Assembly (NCBI GenBank): GCA_001443545.1 | Contig: LMAD01000042.1 | Span: 1 to 12,602, forward strand | Origin: Acidimicrobiaceae bacterium RAAP-2 | GTDB taxonomy: Bacteria > Actinomycetota > Acidimicrobiia > Acidimicrobiales > RAAP-2 | Reading direction: 5' to 3' | Length of the DNA stretch: 12,602 nucleotides | Shown here: positions 1 through 6,101 of the stretch, in pieces | Layout of the letters: every line of letters starts with the position of its first letter | Numbering within the stretch: position 1 is the stretch's first letter | Notes under the pieces: generated by a model | Database searches by the model: none | Told to the model about the DNA's origin: nothing | The model's input: the letters and a program-made list of their open reading frames with translations, nothing else | Made by a program: the position numbers and the translations under genes

Positions 1-1164
1 CACGCCCACGTGGGCGTGGTGACCAACCCCGCCCAGTACGCGGGCGTGCTCGCCGAACTGGCCGAACACCGGACCTTGAGCGACGCCACGCGCCACGCCC
101 TCGCGCGCGCCGCCTTCGCCCACACCGCGGCCTACGACGCCGCGATCGTGGCGTGGTTCGACGGCGGCGGATCCATCGGCGTCGCGCCCGGGCCGACCGA
201 GGCCGCCCTGCCCGAGACGATCCACCTCACCCTCGAGCGCGTCGAGACCCTGCGCTACGGCGAGAACCCCCACCAGGTGGGGGCGCGCTACCGCGTCGCC
301 GGGGGCGATCCGTGGTGGGACCACGTGGCCCAGCACGCCGGATCACCGCTGTCCTACCTGAACCTCTTCGACGCCGACGCCGCGTGGCGCCTCGTGCACG
401 AACTGGCGGCCGACGCCCCGGGTCGCGCGGCCGTGGCGATCATCAAGCACGCCAACGCCTCGGGCGCCGCGCTCGGGGCCACCCTCGTCGAGGCCTTCAG
501 CGCCGCCCTCGCGGCCGACCCCCAGAGCGCCTTCGGTGGCGTCGTGGCGGTGGGCGGCGCGATCGACGATGAGTTGGCCGAGGTCATCGCCGCCGGTCCC
601 CAGGCCGACGTCATCATCGCGGCTGGCTTCAGCGAGTCGGCCGTCGAGCGGCTGCGCGCGCGGCGTAAGGCGACCCGTCTGCTGAGCGGACCGTCGCCCG
701 AAGCGCTCTCGCGCTCGATCCGCACCTTCGCCAACACCGCGCTCGTCCAGGACGCCGACGAGCTGCTGGCGGCCCCTTCGACGTGGCGCTGCGTCACCGA
801 GGCCCAGCCCACGCCCGCCCAACTGGTCGACCTCGCGGTCGCCTGGCGGGTCTGCGCGCGCACGACCTCCAACGCGATCGTGATCGCCCGCGACGGGGTC
901 GCGGTCGGCGTGGGAGCGGGTCAGCAGTCGCGCGTCGTCGCGGCCGGGGTCGCGACCACCAAGGCCGGTCCGCTCGCCATCGGCGCGTCGGCCGCCTCGG
1001 ACGCCTTCTTCCCCTTCGCCGACGGCCTGGAGTCCCTGACCGACGCCGAGGTGAGCGCGATCGTCCAGCCCGGTGGTTCGGTGCGCGACGGCGAGGTCAT
1101 CGAGGCCGCGAACCGGGCTGGGATCGTGATGCTCATGACCGGCGAACGACACTTTCGACACTAG
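1..1164 (+). CDS. purH: Bifunctional AICAR transformylase / IMP cyclohydrolase PurH, 3' part
   Basis: This is the C-terminal 387 residues of PurH, a cytosolic protein normally about 520 residues long that catalyses the last two steps of IMP synthesis (formylation of AICAR by 10-formyl-tetrahydrofolate, then ring closure). The frame is open to base 1 and the first residues (HAHVGVVTNP) match the end of the N-terminal cyclohydrolase domain, so the GTG at base 10 is internal. Transformylase motifs follow in order: RYGENPHQ, the catalytic Lys-His pair at bases 445-450 within KHANASG (usually KHANPCG), SAFGGVVA, SNAIV, GAGQQSR, ASDAFFPF, QPGGSVRDGEVI, and the typical RHFRH carboxyl end. Some normally conserved positions are changed (ANASG; TTSNAIV where KSNAIV is usual). 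The stop overlaps the ribosome binding site of folD, so the two genes are co-transcribed. Identity is certain; only the missing 5' end is unknown. Confidence 0.96.
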   Translation, partial: HAHVGVVTNPAQYAGVLAELAEHRTLSDATRHALARAAFAHTAAYDAAIVAWFDGGGSIGVAPGPTEAALPETIHLTLERVETLRYGENPHQVGARYRVAGGDPWWDHVAQHAGSPLSYLNLFDADAAWRLVHELAADAPGRAAVAIIKHANASGAALGATLVEAFSAALAADPQSAFGGVVAVGGAIDDELAEVIAAGPQADVIIAAGFSESAVERLRARRKATRLLSGPSPEALSRSIRTFANTALVQDADELLAAPSTWRCVTEAQPTPAQLVDLAVAWRVCARTTSNAIVIARDGVAVGVGAGQQSRVVAAGVATTKAGPLAIGASAASDAFFPFADGLESLTDAEVSAIVQPGGSVRDGEVIEAANRAGIVMLMTGERHFRH

Positions 1165-1171
1165 GAGAGCC

Positions 1172-2026
1172 ATGACCGCCACCCTGCTCGACGGCGAACG
1201 AGTCGCCCAGCGCATCAAGATGGAGCTCGCCGACCGGGCCGGGCGGCTCGCCGCCGAGGGCCGACCGGTCGGCCTGGGCACGATCCTCGTCGGTGACGAC
1301 GGCCCGAGCGCGAAGTACGTCGCGATGAAGCACGCCGACTGCGACGAGGTGGGCATCGTCTCGTTCCACGAGCACCTGCCCGCGAGCGCCACCCAGACCG
1401 AGGTCGAAGCGGTCGTGGACCGGATGAACGCCGACGAGCGGATCCACTCGATCCTCGTCCAGCTCCCGTTGCCCGCCGGGATCAACGAGGAGGAGGTGCT
1501 GCTGCGCGTCGACCCCGCCAAGGACGTCGACGGCCTGCACCCCACCAACCTCGGCCGGCTGGTGATGGGCGCGCCGGGCCCCCTGCCCTGCACGCCCGCC
1601 GGGATCGTCGAGCTGCTCGGCGACTACCACGTACCCGTCGAGGGTCGTCACGTCGTGGTGATCGGCCGCGGACTCACCATCGGTCGGCCGCTGGCGCTGC
1701 TGCTCGCGCTCAAGCGGCCGGGCTGCAACGCCGCCGTGACGGTCGTGCACACCGGGGTCGAGGACCTCGGGGCGATCACGCGCACCGGCGACGTGATCGT
1801 CGCGGCCGCCGGTCGGGCCGGTCTGGTCACGCCCGACATGGTCAAGCCCGGCGCGGCCGTGGTCGGCGCGGGCACGAGCTGGTCGGGCAAGAAGCTGCTC
1901 AGTGACGTCGACGAAACCGTCGCCGACGTGGCCGGATGGATCACGCCGCGCATCGGTGGCGTCGGACCGATGACTCGTGCCATGCTGGTTCGCAACGCCG
2001 TCCTCGCGGCAGAGAAGGTGCGATGA
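1172..2026 (+). CDS. folD: Methylenetetrahydrofolate dehydrogenase / methenyltetrahydrofolate cyclohydrolase FolD
   Basis: FolD interconverts 5,10-methylene-, 5,10-methenyl- and 10-formyl-tetrahydrofolate, usually with NADP(H), in the cytosol. The 284-residue length is normal. Visible motifs are YVAMK (Tyr49 and catalytic Lys53), VQLPLP (96-101), KDVDGLHP (117-124, Asp120 in the active site), PCTPAGIVELL (139-149), the Rossmann-type segment VVVIGRGLTIGRPL (161-174), and GGVGPMTRAML near the C-terminus. The RG-T-GRP form of the nucleotide loop is common in actinobacterial FolD. The ATG at 1172 is fixed by AGGAG at 1164-1168. The stop TGA (2024-2026) overlaps the ATG of the next gene, so translation is probably coupled. 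Its product, 10-formyl-tetrahydrofolate, is the co-substrate of the upstream purH, which explains the grouping. Confidence 0.97.
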   Translation: MTATLLDGERVAQRIKMELADRAGRLAAEGRPVGLGTILVGDDGPSAKYVAMKHADCDEVGIVSFHEHLPASATQTEVEAVVDRMNADERIHSILVQLPLPAGINEEEVLLRVDPAKDVDGLHPTNLGRLVMGAPGPLPCTPAGIVELLGDYHVPVEGRHVVVIGRGLTIGRPLALLLALKRPGCNAAVTVVHTGVEDLGAITRTGDVIVAAAGRAGLVTPDMVKPGAAVVGAGTSWSGKKLLSDVDETVADVAGWITPRIGGVGPMTRAMLVRNAVLAAEKVR

Positions 2027-2388
2027 CTATGGATGAACTTGGTCGTGAATACGACGAGCGGCCGTGGGGTAACTACACGGTCCTCGACGACTCCTCCTTT
2101 GACCACAAGGTGAAGCGCATCGTGGTCATGCCCGGCAAGCGCCTGAGCTACCAGACTCACGCCCGTCGCGCCGAGCACTGGTACTTCCTCGCGGGTCGCG
2201 CGGTCGTCGTCCTCGATGACACGGAGCGAGAGGTCGGCGCCGGTGACTCGGTGGACGTGGCGCTCGGCCAGGCGCACCGCTGTGAGAACCGCGGTGACTC
2301 GCCGGTGATCTTCATTGAGGTCCAGCACGGCACCTACTTCGGCGAGGACGACATCGTCCGGCTCGACGACGATTTCGGCCGCGCCTAG
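2023..2388 (+). CDS. Small cupin, mannose-6-phosphate isomerase type II C-terminal-like
   Basis: This 121-residue protein is one cupin barrel resembling the C-terminal isomerase domain of bifunctional ManC/AlgA proteins. Visible are RPWGNY (13-18), KVKRIVVMPGKRLSYQTH (29-46), AEHWYFLAG (50-58), a second cupin motif ending GQAHRCEN (82-89), and the family's closing block IEVQHGTYFGEDDIVRL (98-114). His46, Glu51 and His85 are the likely metal ligands; the usual Pro of motif 2 is Ala80. An ATG at 1936 is in frame but lies deep inside folD. ATG 2023 overlaps the folD stop (ATGA), and ATG 2029 is the alternative; AGAAGG at 2013-2018 could serve either. No guanylyltransferase domain is present. The family suggests a sugar-phosphate isomerase or sugar-nucleotide role, but a stand-alone barrel between folD and metF could bind something else, so the substrate is unknown. 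Confidence 0.88.
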   Translation: MTMDELGREYDERPWGNYTVLDDSSFDHKVKRIVVMPGKRLSYQTHARRAEHWYFLAGRAVVVLDDTEREVGAGDSVDVALGQAHRCENRGDSPVIFIEVQHGTYFGEDDIVRLDDDFGRA

Positions 2389-2391
2389 TCC

Positions 2392-3246
2392 GTGCGCATC
2401 GACACGCTGTTGGCGGCCGGCCCTACCCGGTCGTTCGAATTCTTCCCCCCCAAGTCCGACGACGAGGCGCGCGTGCTCGACGCGACGCTCGCCGACCTCG
2501 CGCCCCTCGCGCCGTCCTTCGTCTCGGTGACCTACCGCGGCGGGGCCGAGTCGCGCCAGCGCACCTTCGACCTCGTCACGCGGATCGAGCACGACGGGGT
2601 GATGACCGCGATGGCCCACCTGATCTGCGTCGGCCACACCCGTCGCGCGATGGCCGACGTGCTCACCGGCTACGCCGCGGCCGGCGTGACCAACGTGATG
2701 GCCCTGGGCGGCGACGTGCCCGACGACGCGGCGCTCGTGGCGAGCGACTTCGCCCACGCCATCGACCTGGTCGAGCTGGCGCGCGAGATCGGTGACTTCG
2801 CCATCGGGGTCGCGGCCCACCCCCAGGGACACCCCCGCTCGCCCAGTCGCGCCACCGACCGGTACTACCTGGCCGAGAAGTTGGCCCGCGCCGACTTCGC
2901 CGTCACGCAGTTCTTCTTCCGCGCCGACGAGTGGAGCGTCTTGGTCGACGAGCTGACCGACCTCGGCGTGGCGCGCCCAGTCCTGCCGGGCATCATGCCG
3001 GTGACGACCCTGAGCGCCATCGAGCGCATGGCGGCGATGGGCGCCGCGGTGCCCGACGAGCTCGTTGCCCGCCTGGTCGCCGCGAACGAGGCCGGGGGAG
3101 CGGCGGCGGTGCGCGCGGCCGGGATCGAGGCCGCGACGGCGCTATCGGCCGAGTTGCTGGCGCGCGGCGCGCCGGGCCTGCACTTCTACACGCTCAATCG
3201 CTCGACGGCGACCCGAGAGATCCACCGGGCACTCTTCGAGGCCTGA
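2392..3246 (+). CDS. metF: Methylenetetrahydrofolate reductase (MetF family)
   Basis: This flavoenzyme reduces 5,10-methylene-tetrahydrofolate to 5-methyl-tetrahydrofolate, the methyl donor for methionine synthesis. The 284-residue TIM barrel shows FEFFPPK (15-21, with Glu16 at the catalytic Glu position), FVSVTYRGG (43-51), HLICVG (76-81), ALGGD (104-108), AAHPQGHPRSPS (141-152), VTQFFF (171-176), LPGIMPVT (198-205) and the C-terminal block GLHFYTLNRS (262-271). ALGGD replaces the usual ALRGD, so an Arg that helps bind FAD in E. coli MetF is missing; VTYRGG replaces the common VTYGAGG. GTG 2392 lies three bases after the cupin stop with no clear ribosome binding site, so it probably depends on translational coupling. 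It is the last gene of the purH-folD-cupin-metF unit and draws on the same methylene-tetrahydrofolate pool as FolD. Confidence 0.94.
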   Translation: MRIDTLLAAGPTRSFEFFPPKSDDEARVLDATLADLAPLAPSFVSVTYRGGAESRQRTFDLVTRIEHDGVMTAMAHLICVGHTRRAMADVLTGYAAAGVTNVMALGGDVPDDAALVASDFAHAIDLVELAREIGDFAIGVAAHPQGHPRSPSRATDRYYLAEKLARADFAVTQFFFRADEWSVLVDELTDLGVARPVLPGIMPVTTLSAIERMAAMGAAVPDELVARLVAANEAGGAAAVRAAGIEAATALSAELLARGAPGLHFYTLNRSTATREIHRALFEA

Positions 3247-3273
3247 CTCGATCGGGGGTGGCTGCGCCGCCGG

Positions 3274-3288
3274 TACGCTGCGCCGGTG
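3274..3288 (+). promoter_or_regulatory. Leaderless promoter of the ASCH gene
   Basis: A TACGCT -10 box (3274-3279) lies exactly six bases before the GTG at 3286, so transcription would begin at or next to the first base of the start codon. No ribosome binding site precedes the GTG. No good -35 hexamer is visible. The same spacing recurs before icd and before the flavoprotein gene, which strengthens the call. Confidence 0.62.
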
Positions 3289-3726
3289 GGAGATTCCTCG
3301 GACCGCGTCGCCCGACTGCCGGCGGCCGAGTTCGCCTCCCCCGGGCCGCTGCGCGACCGACTCGTCGACGCGATTCTGCGCGGTGAGAAGGTGACGACCA
3401 CCGGTTTGGCGGCGGGCTACGCGCTCGAGCGTGAGCCACTACCCGAACCCGGACAACGATTCGCCGTTCTCGACTCCAACGGCCGGCGCGTCGCGGTGAT
3501 CGAGGTGACGAACGTGCGCGTCGTGGCCCTCAAGGACGTCGACCTCGCCCACTGCCTCGACGAGGGTGAGGGGTATACGACGGTGCGCGCGTGGCGCGAG
3601 GTCCACGAGGCCTTCTGGCGACGCGAGGAGGTCCTCGCCGAACTGGGGCCGGCCGCGGCGATCGACGACGCGACGCCGGTCGTCCTGGAGCGTTTCCGGC
3701 TGCTTGCGCGCGTGGACGAGGCGTGA
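3286..3726 (+). CDS. ASCH-domain protein
   Basis: This 146-residue cytosolic protein matches the ASCH fold, a PUA-like barrel thought to bind RNA or modified nucleosides; a related E. coli protein (YqfB) hydrolyses N4-acetylcytidine. Family features are the opening helix with RLVDAILRGEKVTTTG (25-40, the G-x-K-x-x-T-T signature), the acidic and Pro-containing EPLPEPGQRFAVLD (50-63), VAVIEVTNVRVV (69-80), the W-x-x-x-H segment around AWREVHEAFW (102-111), and the closing strand PVVLERFRLL (131-140). GTG 3286 is chosen because it follows a TACGCT box by six bases and has no ribosome binding site, the pattern of a leaderless gene. It lies 39 bases after metF and 92 before icd and appears to be a single-gene unit. 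The exact substrate cannot be read from the sequence. Confidence 0.85.
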   Translation: MGDSSDRVARLPAAEFASPGPLRDRLVDAILRGEKVTTTGLAAGYALEREPLPEPGQRFAVLDSNGRRVAVIEVTNVRVVALKDVDLAHCLDEGEGYTTVRAWREVHEAFWRREEVLAELGPAAAIDDATPVVLERFRLLARVDEA

Positions 3727-3734
3727 GACGGATT

Positions 3735-3746
3735 TCGCCCGGGCGA
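3735..3746. repeat. 12-base GC palindrome between the ASCH gene and icd
   Basis: TCGCCCGGGCGA is a perfect palindrome nine bases after the ASCH stop codon. With no loop it is a poor hairpin but could be a protein-binding site; in DNA this GC-rich it may also be chance. Confidence 0.3.
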
Positions 3747-3773
3747 GGTGGGCTTCAGTGTCAGCGACGGGAC

Positions 3774-3786
3774 TTTTGGCCCAAAA
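3774..3786. promoter_or_regulatory. AT-rich palindrome upstream of icd, possible operator
   Basis: TTTTGG-C-CCAAAA is a perfect inverted repeat with 6-base arms around one central base. It spans about -45 to -33 relative to the predicted icd transcription start at 3819, where it would overlap or adjoin the -35 region. A symmetric AT-rich block stands out in this GC-rich DNA and has the size and position expected of a dimeric regulator site. I do not recognise the regulator. Confidence 0.5.
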
Positions 3787-3806
3787 TCGGGGTGCGGCGG
3801 GCGTCG

Positions 3807-3821
3807 TAGGATGAGGTCATG
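3807..3821 (+). promoter_or_regulatory. Leaderless promoter of the icd-mdh unit
   Basis: A TAGGAT -10 box (3807-3812) is followed by six bases and then the icd ATG at 3819, so the mRNA should begin at the start codon. No consensus -35 hexamer is seen. GAGG within the six-base gap is too close to the ATG to be a normal ribosome binding site. Confidence 0.65.
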
Positions 3822-5015
3822 GCTGAGAAAATCACGATGAGCCCTTCGGGCGTCCTGCAGGTTCCTGACAATCCGATCATCCCCTTCATCGAAGGCGACG
3901 GCACCGGGGTCGACATCTGGCCCGCGGCCAAGTTGGTGCTCGACGCCGCGGCGAAGAAGCACGGCAAGACCATCGAGTGGAAGGAAGTCCTCGCGGGTCA
4001 GAAGGCATTCGACGAGACCGGCGACTGGCTGCCCGAGCAGACCGTGGTCGACTTCCGCGAGCACCTCATCGGGATCAAGGGGCCGCTGACGACGCCCATC
4101 GGTGGGGGCTTCCGTTCGCTGAACGTGGCGCTGCGCCAGATCCTCGACCTCTACGTCTGCCTGCGCCCGGTTCGCTGGTTCGAGGGCGTGCCCTCGCCGG
4201 TCAAGCACCCCGAGCTCGTCGACATGGTGATCTTCCGCGAGAACACCGAAGACGTCTACGCCGGCCTCGAGGTCGAGGCGGGCACCGAGAAGGCCGAGCA
4301 GATGCGTTCGTACCTGCACGACAACTACGGCTGGGACATCAAGGAGATGAGCGGCATCGGGATCAAGCCGATCTCCAAGTCCGGCTCGGACCGTCTGATC
4401 CGCGCCGCGATCAAGTACGCCCTCGACCACAAGCGCGCGAGCGTCACGATGATGCACAAGGGCAACATCCAGAAGTTCACCGAAGGCGCCTTCATGAAGT
4501 GGGGCTACCAGTTGGTGCGCGACGAGTTCGCCGACGTCGCCGTGAGCTGGGACGACTGTGGCGGCAAGCCCGAGGGCAAGTTGCTCGTCAAGGACGCCAT
4601 CGCCGACATCATCTTCCAGCAGGTCCTCACCCGTCCGTCGGAGTTCGACGTCATCGCGTCGACGAACCTGAACGGTGACTACCTCTCGGACGCCCTGGCC
4701 GCCCAGGTCGGCGGTATCGGCATCGCGCCGGGGGCGAACATCAACTACGTGACCGGCCACGGCATCTTCGAGGCCACCCACGGCACGGCGCCCAAGTACG
4801 CCGGCCTGGACAAGGTCAACCCCGGATCGGTCCTGCTCTCGGGCGTGCTGATGTTCGAGCACCTCGGCTGGCAGGGTGCCGCTGACGACATCGTCCGGGC
4901 CCTCGAGGCGACCATCGCCGACAAGGTCGTCACCTACGACTTCGCGCGCCAGATGGAGGGCGCGACCGAAGTGAAGTGCTCCGAGTTCGCCTCAGCCATC
5001 GTCGACCGTCTCTAA
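3819..5015 (+). CDS. icd: NADP-dependent isocitrate dehydrogenase, E. coli type
   Basis: Icd oxidatively decarboxylates isocitrate to 2-oxoglutarate in the TCA cycle. The 398 residues align throughout with the homodimeric E. coli-type enzyme. Substrate and metal residues are present: Ser100 in RSLNVALRQ (the position of the E. coli phosphorylated serine), Arg106, Arg116 and Arg140, Tyr147 (EDVYAG), Lys214 (HKGNIQKF), Asp287 and Asp291 (NGDYLSDALAAQ). NADP rather than NAD use is indicated by Lys326-Tyr327 in HGTAPKYAG and by Tyr373 and Arg377 in YDFAR, the residues that hold the 2'-phosphate in the E. coli enzyme. The ATG at 3819 is fixed by the leaderless promoter. mdh follows after 22 bases with its own ribosome binding site, so the two are probably one transcript. 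I see no isocitrate dehydrogenase kinase/phosphatase gene here. Confidence 0.97.
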   Translation: MAEKITMSPSGVLQVPDNPIIPFIEGDGTGVDIWPAAKLVLDAAAKKHGKTIEWKEVLAGQKAFDETGDWLPEQTVVDFREHLIGIKGPLTTPIGGGFRSLNVALRQILDLYVCLRPVRWFEGVPSPVKHPELVDMVIFRENTEDVYAGLEVEAGTEKAEQMRSYLHDNYGWDIKEMSGIGIKPISKSGSDRLIRAAIKYALDHKRASVTMMHKGNIQKFTEGAFMKWGYQLVRDEFADVAVSWDDCGGKPEGKLLVKDAIADIIFQQVLTRPSEFDVIASTNLNGDYLSDALAAQVGGIGIAPGANINYVTGHGIFEATHGTAPKYAGLDKVNPGSVLLSGVLMFEHLGWQGAADDIVRALEATIADKVVTYDFARQMEGATEVKCSEFASAIVDRL

Positions 5016-5037
5016 TACCCTGCGGAAGGAATATCCC

Positions 5038-6030
5038 ATGACCACCCCCGTCAACGTCACCGTGACCGGCGCCGCCGGCCAGATCGGCTACCAGTTGCTG
5101 TTCCGTATCGCGTCGGGCCAGATGCTCGGCGCGAACACGCCCGTCGTGTTGCGCCTGCTCGAGATCGAGCCGGCGATGAAGGCCCTCGAGGGCGTCGTCA
5201 TGGAGCTCGACGACTGCGCCTTCCCGCTGTTGGCCGGCATCGAGGCGACGAGCGACCTGAAGCACGCCTTCACCGACACCAACTGGGCCCTGCTCGTGGG
5301 GTCGATCCCGCGCAAGGCCGGTATGGAGCGCAGCGACCTGCTGAACGTCAACGGGGGGATCTTCAAGCCCCAGGGCCGGGCCATCGCCGAGAACGCCGCG
5401 AGCGACGTGCGCGTGCTCGTCGTGGGCAACCCGTGCAACACGAACTGCCTCATCGCGCGCTCCAACGCTCCCGAGGTCCCCGCCGACCGCTGGTTCGCGA
5501 TGACCCGGCTCGACCAGAACCGCGCCGAGACCCAGATCGCCAAGAAGGTCGGCGTCGGGGTCGCCGAGGTGAAGAACCTCGTCATCTGGGGCAACCACTC
5601 CTCGACCCAGTTCCCGGACTTCGCCAACGCCACCGTGGGCGGACTCGCGGTGCCCGCCGCGGTCAAGGACGACGCGTGGCTGCGCGGTGACTTCATCACC
5701 ACGGTCCAGAAGCGCGGCGCCGCCATCATCGACGCCCGCGGCGCCAGTTCGGCCGCCTCGGCCGCCAACGCCGCCATCGACACCGTCGTGAGCCTCACCA
5801 CGCCCACGCCCGCCGACGACTGCGTCTCGGTCGCGGTGACGGGCCACGGCGAGTACGGCACGCCCGAGGGGTTGACCTACGGTCTGCCGATCCAGGTCGA
5901 CGGGGCTGGCGCGTGGCACGTGAAGGAAGGCTTCGCGATCGACGAGTTCGCCGCCGAGCGCATCAAGGTCACCTCCGAGGAGCTGATCGGCGAGCGCGAC
6001 GAGGTTCGCAAGCTGGGTCTGGTCGCCTAA
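5038..6030 (+). CDS. mdh: Malate dehydrogenase
   Basis: Mdh oxidises malate to oxaloacetate with NAD in the TCA cycle. The 330-residue protein is of the cytosolic-type group common in actinobacteria. The N-terminal Rossmann fold has GAAGQIG (11-17) and an acidic Glu42 near the end of the second strand (RLLEIEP), consistent with NAD. Substrate arginines are Arg92 and Arg98 in the mobile loop PRKAGMER (91-98), and Arg162 in RLDQNRA (157-163), where Gln160 stands beside Asp159. The catalytic pair is Asp159 and His187 (WGNHSSTQFPD, 184-194). NPCNTN (131-136) is the usual cofactor and substrate loop. AAGGA at 5026-5030 lies seven bases before the ATG. It is the second gene of the icd-mdh unit and ends at a convergent junction with strong inverted repeats. 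Confidence 0.96.
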   Translation: MTTPVNVTVTGAAGQIGYQLLFRIASGQMLGANTPVVLRLLEIEPAMKALEGVVMELDDCAFPLLAGIEATSDLKHAFTDTNWALLVGSIPRKAGMERSDLLNVNGGIFKPQGRAIAENAASDVRVLVVGNPCNTNCLIARSNAPEVPADRWFAMTRLDQNRAETQIAKKVGVGVAEVKNLVIWGNHSSTQFPDFANATVGGLAVPAAVKDDAWLRGDFITTVQKRGAAIIDARGASSAASAANAAIDTVVSLTTPTPADDCVSVAVTGHGEYGTPEGLTYGLPIQVDGAGAWHVKEGFAIDEFAAERIKVTSEELIGERDEVRKLGLVA

Positions 6031-6045
6031 CGTCGTTGCGAACAC

Positions 6046-6079
6046 CCGACGTCGCCGAGGGTCACTTCGGCGACGTCGG
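6046..6079. terminator. Hairpin 1 at the mdh / flavoprotein convergent junction
   Basis: A perfect 13-base inverted repeat, arms 6046-6058 and 6067-6079 (CCGACGTCGCCGA and its complement), encloses an 8-base loop. It lies 16 bases past the mdh stop and 23 bases past the stop of the opposite-strand gene. No T-run follows on either strand, which is common for actinobacterial terminators. It probably ends transcription from both sides. Confidence 0.65.
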
Positions 6080-6099
6080 AAGACCGCCCTCGAAGTGAC
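6061..6099. terminator. Hairpin 2, overlapping hairpin 1
   Basis: A second perfect inverted repeat, GTCACTTCG (6061-6069) and CGAAGTGAC (6091-6099), has a 21-base loop. Its left arm uses the loop and the first bases of the right arm of hairpin 1, so only one of the two can form at a time. Minus-strand transcription from the flavoprotein gene reaches this hairpin two bases after its stop codon; plus-strand transcription from mdh reaches hairpin 1 first. Confidence 0.5.
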
Positions 6100-6101
6100 G
6101 C

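Noticed and set aside
10..12. GTG at base 10 as the purH start
   Set aside because: The frame is open to base 1 and the residues there match the inside of PurH; the first 130 or so residues must lie to the left.
1936..2022. An earlier in-frame ATG for the cupin gene
   Set aside because: It would add 29 Arg-rich residues encoded wholly within folD and unlike the family; ATG 2023 at the folD stop fits better.
3417..4862. A 481-codon open frame on the minus strand across the ASCH gene and icd
   Set aside because: It is the complement of icd, whose motifs are complete. It has no start context and no domain signature.
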